Part shown: positions 1-11,500 of the stretch, piece after piece | How the letters are laid out: the number at the start of each line of letters is the position of its first letter | Numbering within the stretch: the stretch's first letter is position 1 | Assembly (NCBI RefSeq): GCF_001949145.1 | Contig: NW_019091436.1 | Span: forward strand, 204,485-266,484 | Origin: Acanthaster planci | Lineage: Eukaryota; Echinodermata; Asteroidea; Valvatida; Acanthasteridae | Reading direction: 5' to 3' | Length of the DNA stretch: 62,000 bases | The notes under the pieces: model-generated | Database searches by the model: none | Seen by the model: the letters and a program-made list of their open reading frames with translations, nothing else | Told to the model about the DNA's origin: nothing | Position numbers and translations under genes: made by a program

Positions 1-3000
1 TGAGTTTTCTCTTACTGCTAATCACCCGCTTGGCAAGCTCTGATTAAAAGCTACTTTCACACTACTTTTGGGACTATGAAACCATTATACAGCTGTTCCA
101 TTCTCCTTAATCTTAGGATTACAATACCAGATCTTTGTGAATTTCAACAGTGGAGGAAGACCATTTAAGTCACTCTTACCACATAAATGTAATACCTACT
201 GGTAAATAACTCGTCGGACATTTTAGTCAAACATTCATAAGGAGCCCTGGTCTTCATGTTACATTATCCAAAACCATAGAGGAAGGAATTCAGAAAGTTT
301 TCTGTGTACCGGTATATGGATGCCAGTAATTATTCCTTACGGTGACCTGTTAGCCCTCAGAAAGCAAAGATATGTCCAGAAAAGTTCAATTTAGTGAGGA
401 AAAAACCAGAGGTGTTTACCGAGAAAACAGAAGTTTTCAGACCAGTCTCATAAAGTTTGTGCACAGGGTCAAGGGGCATCCATAAGGACTCCTTCCAGGA
501 ATCCTCCATGCCCTAGCCAGGGGTCGATGCCCGCTGTGTTCCTGCGGCGGACGTCGAACCCTACAGTTGCTGGGGTAAACCATGACACTTCCAAGAAGAT
601 TCATGAGATCTGCCCAAAACCTCTATGGTTTACAGGGGGGCCTAGGGTTACTTTCAATTTTATTACAATCAGCAAGTGAGAAGTGTCAACTTGTCAAGTA
701 ACGACAAGCACTTTCACGCGAAGAGTTCCATATACAAACAACACCCAAGGCCCTGTGCACAAACCTATGAGACTTGTATGAAAAAAGGAAGTGTTTTTAA
801 AATAAATGCTTCAGAATTTTCTCAGCTAAATTTCACTTTTTAGGACATGTTATCACTTTCTGACGGCTGTCGTAACTTTTAAAGTAAAAATTAGTGTTGT
901 CCAGTGAGCTCTTTCCTGTTGTTAAGTTAAATGTTAAACTTGGACTCAAGTCACAATTCTTTTACTTGATTTTGACTCAACTTGAAAAAAGGACTCTGAC
1001 TTAGACTTGGAAAATACTGCAACTTGACATTACCAACTTCTGGTAAAAGTAGAAATATGCTTAAACCCTGACTTCCTCTGTCATTTGTCTGCGCAAAAAT
1101 GAAATATATTTCCATCATACTAAATAGGTCTACTGACAATTTACAGCTGTAAATATTAGCATATTTGTTTAGTGAAAAAGAATTATGTAGACAAGTTGAA
1201 CCTTTTTTGCAAAGTATGATATTATCACAGATTGCATGATCAAAAATTGTTATCAGAGAAAGTGTAAGGCCAGCGACCATGTCAACGATGACTTCAAAGT
1301 CAAACAGACTTGGAAAAAATTGGAGGAATTGTGTTATTTTTCCTTCTTGCCTACCCACAATGTTAACAAGGTTCCTTTCTCACAAGTGACTCCCCTTCCA
1401 ACTATCGTTAGTGTCCTCACTCTGACAAAGAACAAAGCTTTTTCTCTTCAAATTTCATTCTGATTCACATGCGTCCCTCAAGCACTATATCCTTAGTGAC
1501 TCACACCATCACACCTAGCGATCGACCGAAACGTCACACTCGATTTGGCAACAATGAGATGCTTCGGTGTTTTCCTTAAAACACAAATCAGGTTTACCTT
1601 AACAGTGTGATGCACTCCAGTATCTCGGGCTGTTGATTCAAAATGTCCGTCTTGATCGGAGTATAAAGCAAGGAGACAGATCGGTGGTACTTGGAGATAT
1701 CCTAGCAAACAAGGCACAGCTCAACTGCTGAATTGAAGAATCAAATCAATGAAATTCGACTTGCGTGCATGAACATCCGTACGTGAGACTCGACCGCAGG
1801 TGTCTGGAACGATCGGAACTTGCCGTACACGTACCCAAGCGCTAGTCTGAACACACAGAGGGCGCTCTTGTGCAGAGCCGTTCGCGCGCAGAGCTCACTA
1901 GTGGGCAAGGCCGGGGGGGGGGAGTTGCGGTTCATCAGGTTATTTAGAGGAGGGGATTTACATGCATTATGCCGAATGTCATCTGAATCCCATGTCAGCA
2001 TTGACGGATCAGGTTGGGGGAATCCGGGTTTTGAAAAAAAATTATAGAAGAGCGATTCTGGGTGACAACTGCAGTTTTATTTTTCTTCCCAGGGTGTTAA
2101 TGAAGCCTCACAGTTTTAACTCGATGCTTGTAATTTGAGACTTCAGACTTTTAATGCTTATCCAGCTAATTGTAACTATACTAATATGGAGCACGAGTGA
2201 CGTCACAGGCAAGTGTGATAAGAAATAAAGGTGAAAAATTGGTGCTGGTCAAACAGTGCAGATGAAGACAATGAAAACAGAGAACTGAAGTTGCGGATAA
2301 AAAGAAAAGACCATTGCATTTCAAATTGATTAAATTTTTGTTTTCAAAATCGACACCAAGAGGACTTCTTCCTCCTAAAAACTGCATGTGTAAAAAAAAA
2401 ACATGGTGGTGAGTGGTTCGCCTTCATGTCCAACTCAGTCAGAATTCTGTGTAACAAAATACCGTGCTAAAATTTACATAATTTGTGAGCCCTGCTTGTT
2501 TATTTACATCCCTTTGCCTCCACGTATAATTGGACTTTCCAAGCTCTGAATATAGCACGTTTAAAAACTATTCCATCCAATTTACAGGCCTCAAATACCT
2601 TAGTATGTCCAAAGATTTAAAACAGCAGAGCAGAGCTAACCATATCTTCGATTTAGCGTGCATTGCAAACATCTAATTGCAAAGACCTTCTGTTGAACCG
2701 AGAGTTCGATTTTTTTTCTTCAAATCTGCAAGCACAGCCCCACCCTAACCTCCCTCACTAAGTCTTCATCCATTATTAGGATAAAAATAAACATGATTTA
2801 CAACAGCCTAACTTACAAACATGAAAAAAAGAGGAAATACTGTTAACTTTTAAAAATTGACCGTACTTCAAAATAATTTTGCTCAAGGTGTGAGACCTTA
2901 TTTCAAATAATTTTGCATATTTTTGTCTGTGTATTAAACAGCGGGCAATCGCAAAGTCATTCTTGACGTCATGATCAGTACAAGATCACTAGGTAATTCA

Positions 3001-3028
3001 TTTGTTTTAAATTCTTGTTCCAAAGATA
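1..3028. other. Gene-free flank with a foldback element
   Basis: I see no supported coding exon here; the open frames are short and have no recognisable domain. The region holds an imperfect foldback at 443-776 and a 10-G run at 1913-1922. On the minus strand an AATAAA hexamer lies at 2504-2499, about 525 bases after the stop codon of the Ig receptor gene, and could be its poly(A) signal; that is only a candidate. Confidence 0.5.
443..776. repeat. Foldback / MITE-like inverted repeat
   Basis: The left arm near 443-477 and the reverse complement of the right arm near 741-776 share most bases, including GTCTCATA and the core GTTTGTGCACAGGG. The gap between the arms is about 260 bases. A second shorter match (AACCATAGAGG near 272 against its complement near 620) lies partly outside and partly inside. 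There is no coding capacity. This looks like an old non-autonomous DNA element; I could not identify a target-site duplication. Confidence 0.55.
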
Positions 3029-4822
3029 TTAGAAATAGTACTCGTCACTAGCGCTGTTGTAAATACAGTCCGCCGAAGCGATTATCTCCAAGTATTCAGG
3101 GGCATCTTTGGTAACTGCAATCGACGGGTATCGTCTCTTGGCCGACACGCGTCTTGGCCAGGTACTTGTGGTATTCTGCAACGTGGTGTAGCCTTTGTTG
3201 TCCAAGACAACATAGAAGGGGCCCTCAGGGAGGTCTACTGGCGGTGGAGGCAGGGGGAGGCTCGCATGAGATCCGGACTGGCTCCTGGAGTTTTCCTCTG
3301 CGATCGTTACTGGTGGAGGAGGAAGAGGGAAGTTTGCATCTCTTCCGCTGATGTTAGAATGCTCATAATTTAGCATTGGACGCAGGTAACTCCTGTTAAA
3401 CCTCCCAACTGCGGCTTGACGTCCCTTGAATGAGACTCCCCTCGGGGAGAACAGGTCCAAATGTTCGTAGTCATCAGACGATGACGTGCGAGACTTCCTT
3501 AGTGGAGTTTCCTCCATGCGGTGTCGCATGGAAGTATAGTCATGTTGAAAAGAGGTGTCTCCCTTGGGGCGTGATTCATCGCGTGACTTCTCCATGATAC
3601 CATCTACCCCCTGGTAGTCATCAGAGCAGTCACAGAGACGCAGGTATCCGTCGTCTTCCTCCTCTGTCTCCTTGCCTAGGGTATATTCTGTCGAAGTAAA
3701 AGCAAGAGCATCCTCCAGAGACAGTTCTGCATCCAGTGCGGTTAAAATAGCCGTAGCATTCGACACATCTGTGGTGTAAATGTCGTTTGGCCCGTTTGGT
3801 TCATGAGAGGAGTTGCTGCTCAGACTATTTAACGCAGGTTTCTGCGGATTTTTCTGATGGGCAGCGGTGTCTGACGCAGAGCCGACCGTGTTTAGTTCCT
3901 GCAGAGAACTAGCATGAATTGCCACAGTCAATCTTCCCGGACTCAGACCACGCCCCCTGGAGATGCCCAGACTACTTTGATCTTGGTGCTCGACCCGAGG
4001 TGGTGGGGACGGAGCCTGAGCAAACGGGTCACCTAGGATACCATTCTCGTCCTGAAGCGGATTAGTCACCATATCAAACTGGTTTGGTTCTTGTGTATCT
4101 TTCTCTGTCTGTCTAGATGTTTGCCGTATGACGGAACCACCTCGTGCCGATAGCGCGACGCTTCCTTGGCGAAGTTTTGCTACTATGCGCCGATGTCGTC
4201 GATTACGATATCGTTTTGCGACACAGTGCGCCAGATGCACAAATACGACGCCCAGAATGACTCCACAAATGAACGTTCCAATATACACAGCGACACTGTT
4301 TATCACAACGTCATCGTCTGTGTCACCACCCGATGTAGTTGTTGTGGGGTCGCAACTTGACGACTGCCCTAGGGTGTCGCACTTGATATCGTCAGTGGCG
4401 TTCATCGCCAATGACACACTTGCCTGGACGACAACTAGTCTGGTACCGTCTGCGTTTATCCTCTCGATGGAACATTTATAAGTACCCACGTCCAGGCAAC
4501 AAGCTGGATTGATTGTCAGAGAGCCATTTGTTGTCAGTGTCAGCCTGCTGTCACCTAGGAAGATGCCAGTCTCTTCATTAACGGAGGATTTTGATATCAA
4601 AGAAAATCTGGGAGATAACCACTGCAAATATGCATGGTCATCCAAACGTTCGGCATCAAGTGGGCAGTTTAGTTCAACTTCCCCTTCAACAACGTACACT
4701 TTTGTGTTCACCTCGTCGGTTGCCGTTTGATTAACTGTTGTGTTGTTGGCCGCTCGAGCAGTGCAGAAATACACTACTACAAGGTATAAAACGCGTTGAT
4801 ATATTTCTCTTTCCCTTGCCAT
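3029..4822 (-). CDS. Ig-domain single-pass receptor with tyrosine-rich tail
   Basis: A predicted type I membrane protein of 597 residues in one coding exon. The N terminus has a hydrophobic signal-like stretch (about residues 10-24). One V/I-type Ig domain follows: Cys53, Trp68 and the DxGxYxC motif ending at Cys117, with several N-glycosylation sequons. A membrane helix lies at about 175-197, followed by a basic stop-transfer stretch. The roughly 395-residue cytoplasmic part is low-complexity, with two PLPPPP-type proline motifs (about 499-504 and 522-527) and YxxL/I/V motifs at Tyr393, Tyr452, Tyr537, Tyr545 and Tyr577, suited to SH2/SH3 adaptors. The ATG at 4822 is chosen because a signal peptide follows, but the frame stays open upstream to a good splice acceptor at 5015-5014. 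The Ig pattern NGSL...GTYxC and the YLEI near the C terminus recall the LRR-Ig gene at 15265-17265, though LRRs are absent. Ligand and function are unknown. Confidence 0.78.
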   Translation of the reverse strand: MAREREIYQRVLYLVVVYFCTARAANNTTVNQTATDEVNTKVYVVEGEVELNCPLDAERLDDHAYLQWLSPRFSLISKSSVNEETGIFLGDSRLTLTTNGSLTINPACCLDVGTYKCSIERINADGTRLVVVQASVSLAMNATDDIKCDTLGQSSSCDPTTTTSGGDTDDDVVINSVAVYIGTFICGVILGVVFVHLAHCVAKRYRNRRHRRIVAKLRQGSVALSARGGSVIRQTSRQTEKDTQEPNQFDMVTNPLQDENGILGDPFAQAPSPPPRVEHQDQSSLGISRGRGLSPGRLTVAIHASSLQELNTVGSASDTAAHQKNPQKPALNSLSSNSSHEPNGPNDIYTTDVSNATAILTALDAELSLEDALAFTSTEYTLGKETEEEDDGYLRLCDCSDDYQGVDGIMEKSRDESRPKGDTSFQHDYTSMRHRMEETPLRKSRTSSSDDYEHLDLFSPRGVSFKGRQAAVGRFNRSYLRPMLNYEHSNISGRDANFPLPPPPVTIAEENSRSQSGSHASLPLPPPPVDLPEGPFYVVLDNKGYTTLQNTTSTWPRRVSAKRRYPSIAVTKDAPEYLEIIASADCIYNSASDEYYF

Positions 4823-5013
4823 TTTATCAGGATACCGTCCAAAGATGCTGTCTACTTGCAGATACTGACTGACTGAGCCAGACGGAACATTCGAGACCGT
4901 CAGATTGCTTGCACTGGAAGCGATGTCATGCTGGCCATGCAGAATCAGTCCAGTTGAAGAGAAGGTTGAATCAGAACGAATACATCCAGTCTGGACTGGT
5001 GGAAGTGGTGAAT
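4823..5013 (-). other. Probable 5' part of the Ig-receptor exon (UTR or extra coding)
   Basis: On the minus strand a pyrimidine-rich tract ending in TTATTCAG precedes position 5013, which makes a good 3' splice site. From 5013 down to the proposed ATG the receptor frame has no stop codon, about 63 codons. The simplest reading is 5' UTR of the same exon, since a signal peptide starts at the ATG. The alternative is that an upstream exon extends the protein N-terminally. Confidence 0.45.
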
Positions 5014-7814
5014 CTGAATAAAAAATAAACGCTTATCCTGCTTGTGGTGGGCGGTGACTCCGGATATCAGTTATATGCAACATTAAGGTATCATTTCCTG
5101 GATACACAGATAGACAGGAAGTCAGGCCTTTCTCTGCAATTCTTGTTTCGTGTTCAAATGCACTAATGCATGTAGATCATTACAGGTGGGCCTATCTTTA
5201 GGACAGAGATTTTACAGTGTTGTTGAAATGTTGCTGCACTTGCCCCAGACAGGCCGTGGTAGCCATATTGAATCATGGTCGTCGTTAGGATATTCCCAGG
5301 AGGTGGGGGTGGGGAAGTCACTTTTAAATGGGGATGGGGGTTTCCGAGGGGGCGGGGCGAGGGGGGTAAAAACACTCAGGAACAAAATAAAACAAAACAA
5401 AAACAATTAACAGCGGGGGGGGGGGTCTGATTGCTTTCAAACAAGTTGGTGATTTTATGTCTTATTTCATCTGTTTTTTTTCATTTCTCTTCCTCATTTT
5501 TATTTTCCATTTTTTGGGGTGTGGGGGTGGGGTTGGTGTGGAGGGAATCAAGTGCCCTCCAGGCTTTCCCTCCTCCCACAATGCCCATGCTATGAATTGC
5601 TTATGCAGTGACAAACACGTGAAGCGAGGCCCATTCCCGACTTATTCTCGTTCGTCTTCTCGTGTCAGTAGGCCTCAAAGTCTCCTTCGGATGACTAGAA
5701 CAGCTAAGACTGCTTCTTATAGACAAGCAGCTTGTGGTGCACGTGCTGAGAGAGGCGTTACTGTATTATTACGGGTGGCGATGTGGTTGAGGTGGGGGAA
5801 TGTTGCTCATCATGCAAATTAGTTTTTGAGTAAGCTTGTACATGTATGTAATTTTGTAGGGGCACGTATAAGTGCTATAACGTCATGGCGGAGGTTATTG
5901 GGGGAATAACTCTCAAAACGTATATTTCAAAAGTTTGTCCACAGAACCAAATGAAAGGCAGAGAAAGTCATCCTCGGCATTATTCATGTTGATGGTACAC
6001 TAGCAAGTTAAAAACACAAGTCTTTTCTCACTCGGCAAAGTTCACTGCACAGCAATTCATGTAAACTGAAATAATACACAGATAAAAACAGGATGAGTTC
6101 GAATTTCAACGTGGCAGTGGTTGAACAACGAGCTTTCTATCCGTCAACAAAGCGAGCATTTTACATGAAGTTCCTGTACACTCTGCAATTCTTTGCTAGA
6201 AATTTTTAGGAAAGTGTCTTGTGCCATGGGAATTTTAATGCGGTGTAGGTGAGGTGAGGAGGCAGCTAACAGACCTCTCTACACAGTTCTCTCTCTATAA
6301 CACTGGGTTACTGACAACACTGTCCGCTTAGGGGACTCATAGTCAAACGATTCTGTGACACCCTTCATTTCAAGGAAGGGGATCAAATCAAGTTATTAGT
6401 TGGAGAAGGTCAAGTTGAATTACAGTGTGTGGTCCAGTACAGCCCAGTCCACTCAAAGTCAAATTTATGCTCGATCAGTTCGAGTCACTGGGAGTTAGGG
6501 CAAATAATAAGGGCAAATCTGGTTCAATCTCTCGGATTCGGCTTTGAGCCTGGAATCATTATATTATTACTGGGACGTCAGAATCATTGAGTCAGTTAAC
6601 GCGATTCTAGCTTGAGTCAGTGAGATGAGAGTCATTACTATAGTCCAAAGACAGGGAAAAATGGAATTATCAGCTGACAATAGTTTTAGTAGATGGCGGA
6701 GGAAAGTTACCGTTTAACCTAATGCACATCATTCACATAATATCAGAGAAGTTCACTGTTTTCTCCCCAAGTTCATCAAACATTTTAATTGACTAGAATT
6801 TGAGTGTCAGATGTTATTTTCGAGGTCATTCGTCCCAAACACAGTTTTGCAGCTTGTGTTGGTCTTTACATCCAGCTTTCAAAATACGGAACTGAAAGAT
6901 AATAATTTAATAATCGAAATATTAGAAGTATAAATATTGAATGATATAATGATACGCAGCGATTTACGTGCACATGCACTAAATACCCCGGCCAATTGGG
7001 AACTTTCCTGGTCAAAGAAAACAATCGGGCTGCAAACTTTGCTGTTTGATTCATCAACGTGGAGTGAAATGGTGATTTGTTTCACCAAACTCTCTGCTTT
7101 TTTAACGCATTAGTATCCCGACTACTGGGGTTATACATTGCTATTTATCTTTTTCGTTCCCTGTTTCTTTTGCTTTTTGTTCCCTTACGACGCCCATGCT
7201 TTGGCATCGAAAATGAAAGTAATCGTATAGTAACAAAATACTAATGGCAATGATCCTCAGGTCTAAGCTTACGAATGTTTATTCGTCATTGAATTTCCCT
7301 CTATTTTTAGAACTCATATTTCAGTAATTTGCAGTGCGAATGTACGAATGCAAACCGTGGGTAGCCTGTACCACACAACTATGGCCAGTACTTAAACGCG
7401 CGGCGAATATCGCCCGCTACAGTCATATAGCGTCCAGCTCCCCCGTTTTGCCAATAACATTTCGATGCCCAATATCTTGGGAGAACAAAAAGTGGCCATC
7501 AGCTCTTCTGTCCTCAATGGGCAGTGAATGGGGTCATGAACCTGTAGGTTACGACCATTTCCGTCCTGGGGAGTGAAGACGTATAGAAACCAATACTTAA
7601 TATGCTTTCTGCGGACCTATCCCATACGGTTGTATCAGTGTCCCTGTGAGGCTGAGAAAACAGCATCTCAAAGGAAGTACAGTTTTACAGCTATAGACAC
7701 ACAAGCTTGCCTGGGCCAAGGAAAACATGTGAATCTTTCATTTTAAAAGATAGGGTGGACTGTAATTATTGGTTTGTAGAAAGGAAAATGGTCGAAGCCC
7801 GCAATTCACAGCCC

Positions 7815-8180
7815 TTGGAAGGCCGAAAGCAAACGGCCACTTTTCGGCCGCCTATGTCAAACCTGCTTCTCCAGTATCAAAAAAGTAGAAAAGTAGAATT
7901 CACGGTTGTTGTCATAATGTCTGATCCTCCTTTCTGCCTGTTCGAAGGAGAAAAGCAGATGGCCAGTTTTCGGCCGCCAGCGAACAAAGAAGTAAAATCT
8001 GCTTTTCTTGAAGCAGAAAAAAAGAAGATAGAAAAATCCATTATACCAAACAATGTTCACTCTGCTTTTAAAGTGGCAGAAAAGTAGAAAGTCGAAAATT
8101 GCATGTTACAAAAACATAAAATCTGCTTTTCAACTATTCTGAGAGCAGAAAATCAGATGGCCACTTTTCGTCCTCCATAC
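7815..8180. repeat. Degenerate dispersed repeat with hairpin units
   Basis: Two short modules recur. The first is a GGCCACTTTTCGGCCGCC-like block seen at about 7838, 7961 and 8158 with small changes. The second is an inverted pair, CTGCTTTT followed within a few to about 20 bases by GCAGAAAA, at about 8000, 8061 and 8122. The 126-codon open frame that crosses this block owes its internal repeats to these modules and is not taken as a gene. Confidence 0.55.
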
Positions 8181-11000
8181 CTATCTTTAATTCCTTCGAT
8201 GACAAGCCTCTGGCCAATGGTAGTTGCTCCTCTGTGTCCAACAACTGGTCCTAATTTTGTAAAACAAAATGGACAAGCCGACGACTTTTATCCTTACCGT
8301 CAGAAGTGAAGGTGCCATTTTGCACCTGTTGCCCCCCCCCCTTTCGCCAGAACTCGTGAATCATACTGCACGTGTTCAGGGAAATTTCACTGCCACTTAA
8401 GGCCAATGGACTAGTAACGACTGACCGGAGATTACACTTTCCGCTTGACAACTTGAAGGTGTTGATCTTGGGCGACAAAGATTTCCTACATCAAACACAC
8501 GGCTGAATGACCGCTACCTGTTCGGTCGTTGGAGATACGGCCAGGTGGCGGTTGGAAATTGGGAAAGAGAAATTGCGTTAGTCAATGCATTTTGTTGACC
8601 TGTTGTGTGATCAGAGAAAATCTGGAAAAAAAAAGAATCACAGTGAGAGAGAACTTGGAGTTATAACGATGGTTCCAATATCTTTATTATCATAAGAATG
8701 AAACCCAAACAATCTAGTGTTTGATTGAACTTTCGATTTTACTACGACTCTTATATGCAACATCTGAAATATCCAGGCCTATATAGTTATGGACAAAATG
8801 ATGTGTAACCTTTCACCACATCTGAAGAAGTTGCTAGTACTCGAAGTACCCCCCCCCAAAAGGAACAACAATACCTACTTACAATAACCAAACTCTTCGC
8901 CAAAAGAAAAAAAAACGTAGCTGCATATGCCATCCATTTTTGGATTGGAATTGAAATTGAATGCCCGCAAGAAATCTAACCAAATTGTCGTGTACATGTA
9001 TTGTTAGCAGTCCAGCCCCGTCACAAAATTTAATACATATTAATTTGTTTTTCATGGAATTAACAAGTAATTCATCAGCAGAAGGAGTCCCGAATAACGT
9101 CCCCAATATTTTATTATATAAAATTAATACCCGCAAAAAAGCAAAATGATGCCACACTAGGGAAAACGGATTTTTAAAGGAGGTAATGTCACTGAATGGA
9201 ATATAAATACAAGTTAAATTCTCTGCCGAATCGCAATCACCAGCTAATCAGCTGGGGCAGGTTAGTAAACAAGGACAATGTCAAAAGGATTCTAGACATT
9301 TTCTTTCATCGCAATAATAACTTCGGTGGAATAAATAAATTAAACATCGACCAGAATTGCAGGTTATTTTTCCCCAAATGAAAAATGTAACATAATCTCT
9401 GGGACCCACGATCGAAAATTAAAAGACAACTACGGCACCGCATAATTTCAGCCCTGAAGACTATGGAACACACAGCTTCTGATTTTCTCTGGTCAGTGCA
9501 AACTCGCAGGTTACCTGAGTTTGCATAACATCAGTGAAGGACTTTAAACAGAACATCGCAAAAAATGTTCACGTCATTCACGTCTTTTTTATTCTAAGGA
9601 AAAATATTATGTTGTTTTGTTACACATCTATATATATATATATATATGCAAGGATGGCTTTATAATAATACACAGGATAGAATGAGAACTGCATACGTGT
9701 ATATAATCCCGTAGTGATAAAGCACTGTTTACATTTAAATAGTTATGCAATAAATTTACACAGGTTTTTACTGTACAAGAATAAATCGGCCCGTTTGGCA
9801 ATTTCATAGTATAAACTAACCAGACGCGAGGATGAATTGGTTTTCGGGGGGGGGGGTTGAAGTGAAATGGACAGTAAACAGCTGTCACGTTTTTTAAAAT
9901 TTGCTTTTACCCTGGAGATTGTTTTTTTAAATAACAATTTCTTTTGGCCTTTGCATTGATAAACAGAAAAATGTCATTCTATTTTTTACACTGAACATAC
10001 ACACACACACCTGTCGTTTTACCCACATTGAACAAAAGGTGACAATTGAGATGAATGAATTCCAACGAATGTTGTCTTACACGGGGGACAAACTGACCAA
10101 CACAGTCAGCAAAAACACTGCATAACTGGTATTTTCGGCATCATTCTCTGAAATTGGCATTACTCTTCACGTTGCACTATGAAGTAGTAAAGAATTGAAG
10201 CGCTTGGTACACCGCGCCATGCACTTGTCACAGGATCCATCGTTTCTTACCGAGGAGGAATATAAGTGGTTGAATATTGTGAATTCGTGACCAATTAATT
10301 AGGCCTGCAACTGTCTACCGGCTATATTTCCCATGAGAAATAATCGCACTTGTTCCACGTGGCTAACAGTGATAACTTGAGGCATCAGCAGATCATTGAC
10401 CGAAATCCCGGCAATACTGGTAAATTAGTTGTGATTCAAGATCTGGGATCCCATCTGGCATCGTGAGTAACCATTTATATCCGAAGCACATGTACGCAAC
10501 TTGTGCGAGTGCTTGCTGAACCACTCTTGAAAACATTGCGATGGTAGTCATCTTGTAAAATGAAGACTTCCCATTATACCCGTAATTGTATTTTCCTATA
10601 ACCTTAAGATTTTCAAAAAACACTATAGTCGAGATGTTGAATCCTGAAGTGTGATTTGTTTTCTTGACCTATAATGTTAACAGGCTGTTGAGGAGAGAGT
10701 ATTCTTTTAAGCAACAGAAAATAAAGAATGACCAACCAAAAATAATCAGAATGGTCAGTCAAGATCTGTTAACGCATCAGCATTGGCTGACGTGGGAACC
10801 AGTTGGAGGGCTGTAAACGCCGATCACAGGCAGTGAGAATTATTGATAAACTGCTCATGACTGATTTAAAGAGAAAAAGTAATGTCATTGGCCTAAAGAA
10901 TCAAAGAGTTACATTCACAAAAAAAGACGATATAATTTTGTCTGTCGTGGAAAAAACGATAACAGAAATTGAATTGGTTCCAGCAAACAGATCCGTCGTT

Positions 11001-11500
11001 TGAACACTTGTCGAAGAAAAGTGAGCCAGAAGATGAAAGATGTCGATCAAACAAACAGAATCGCCATATGAACGCTTGTCGACAGATGTGAGCCAGAAGA
11101 ATTGTATCTACAATACAAGCAGATCTATCATTTGAACACTTGTCGAGAAAAGTGAGCCAGAATTTGAAACATGTTGATCAAGCAAACAGAATTGTCACGT
11201 GAACAATTGTCAAAGAAAAGTGAGCCAGAAGATGAAAGGTGTCGATCAAGCAAACAGAATCGTCATGTGAACGCTTGTCGACAGATGTGAGCCAGAAGAA
11301 TTGTATCTACAATACAAGCAGATCTGTCATTTGAACACTTGTCGAGAAAAGTGAGCCAGAATTTGAAACATGTTGATCAAGCAAACAGAAATGTCGCGTG
11401 AACACTTGTCGAGAAAAATGAGCCAGAAAGTGAATTTCATCCACATCACCTGCGGATTCGCCGTTTGAACGCTTGCAGATAGATGTTAGCCAAAGGTTGT
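11001..11500. repeat. Tandem repeat with 3-unit, 199-bp higher-order structure
   Basis: Eight related units of 64-68 bp each carry a TGAACRCTTGTCGA-like core followed by GTGAGCCAGAA. The core starts at 11001, 11069, 11133, 11200, 11268, 11332, 11399 and 11466. The spacings 68, 64, 67 repeat exactly, so three unit types (A, B, C) form a 199-bp higher-order repeat present about 2.6 times. B units share CAGATGTGAGCC and an ATTGTATCTACAATACAAGC tail; C units share the tail AATTTGAAACATGTTGATCA. The array decays after 11466. Confidence 0.9.

Noticed and set aside
7707-8087. 126-codon plus-strand open frame with internal repeats
   Set aside because: Its repeats are those of the underlying dispersed DNA repeat, there is no domain, and no splice or start context supports it.
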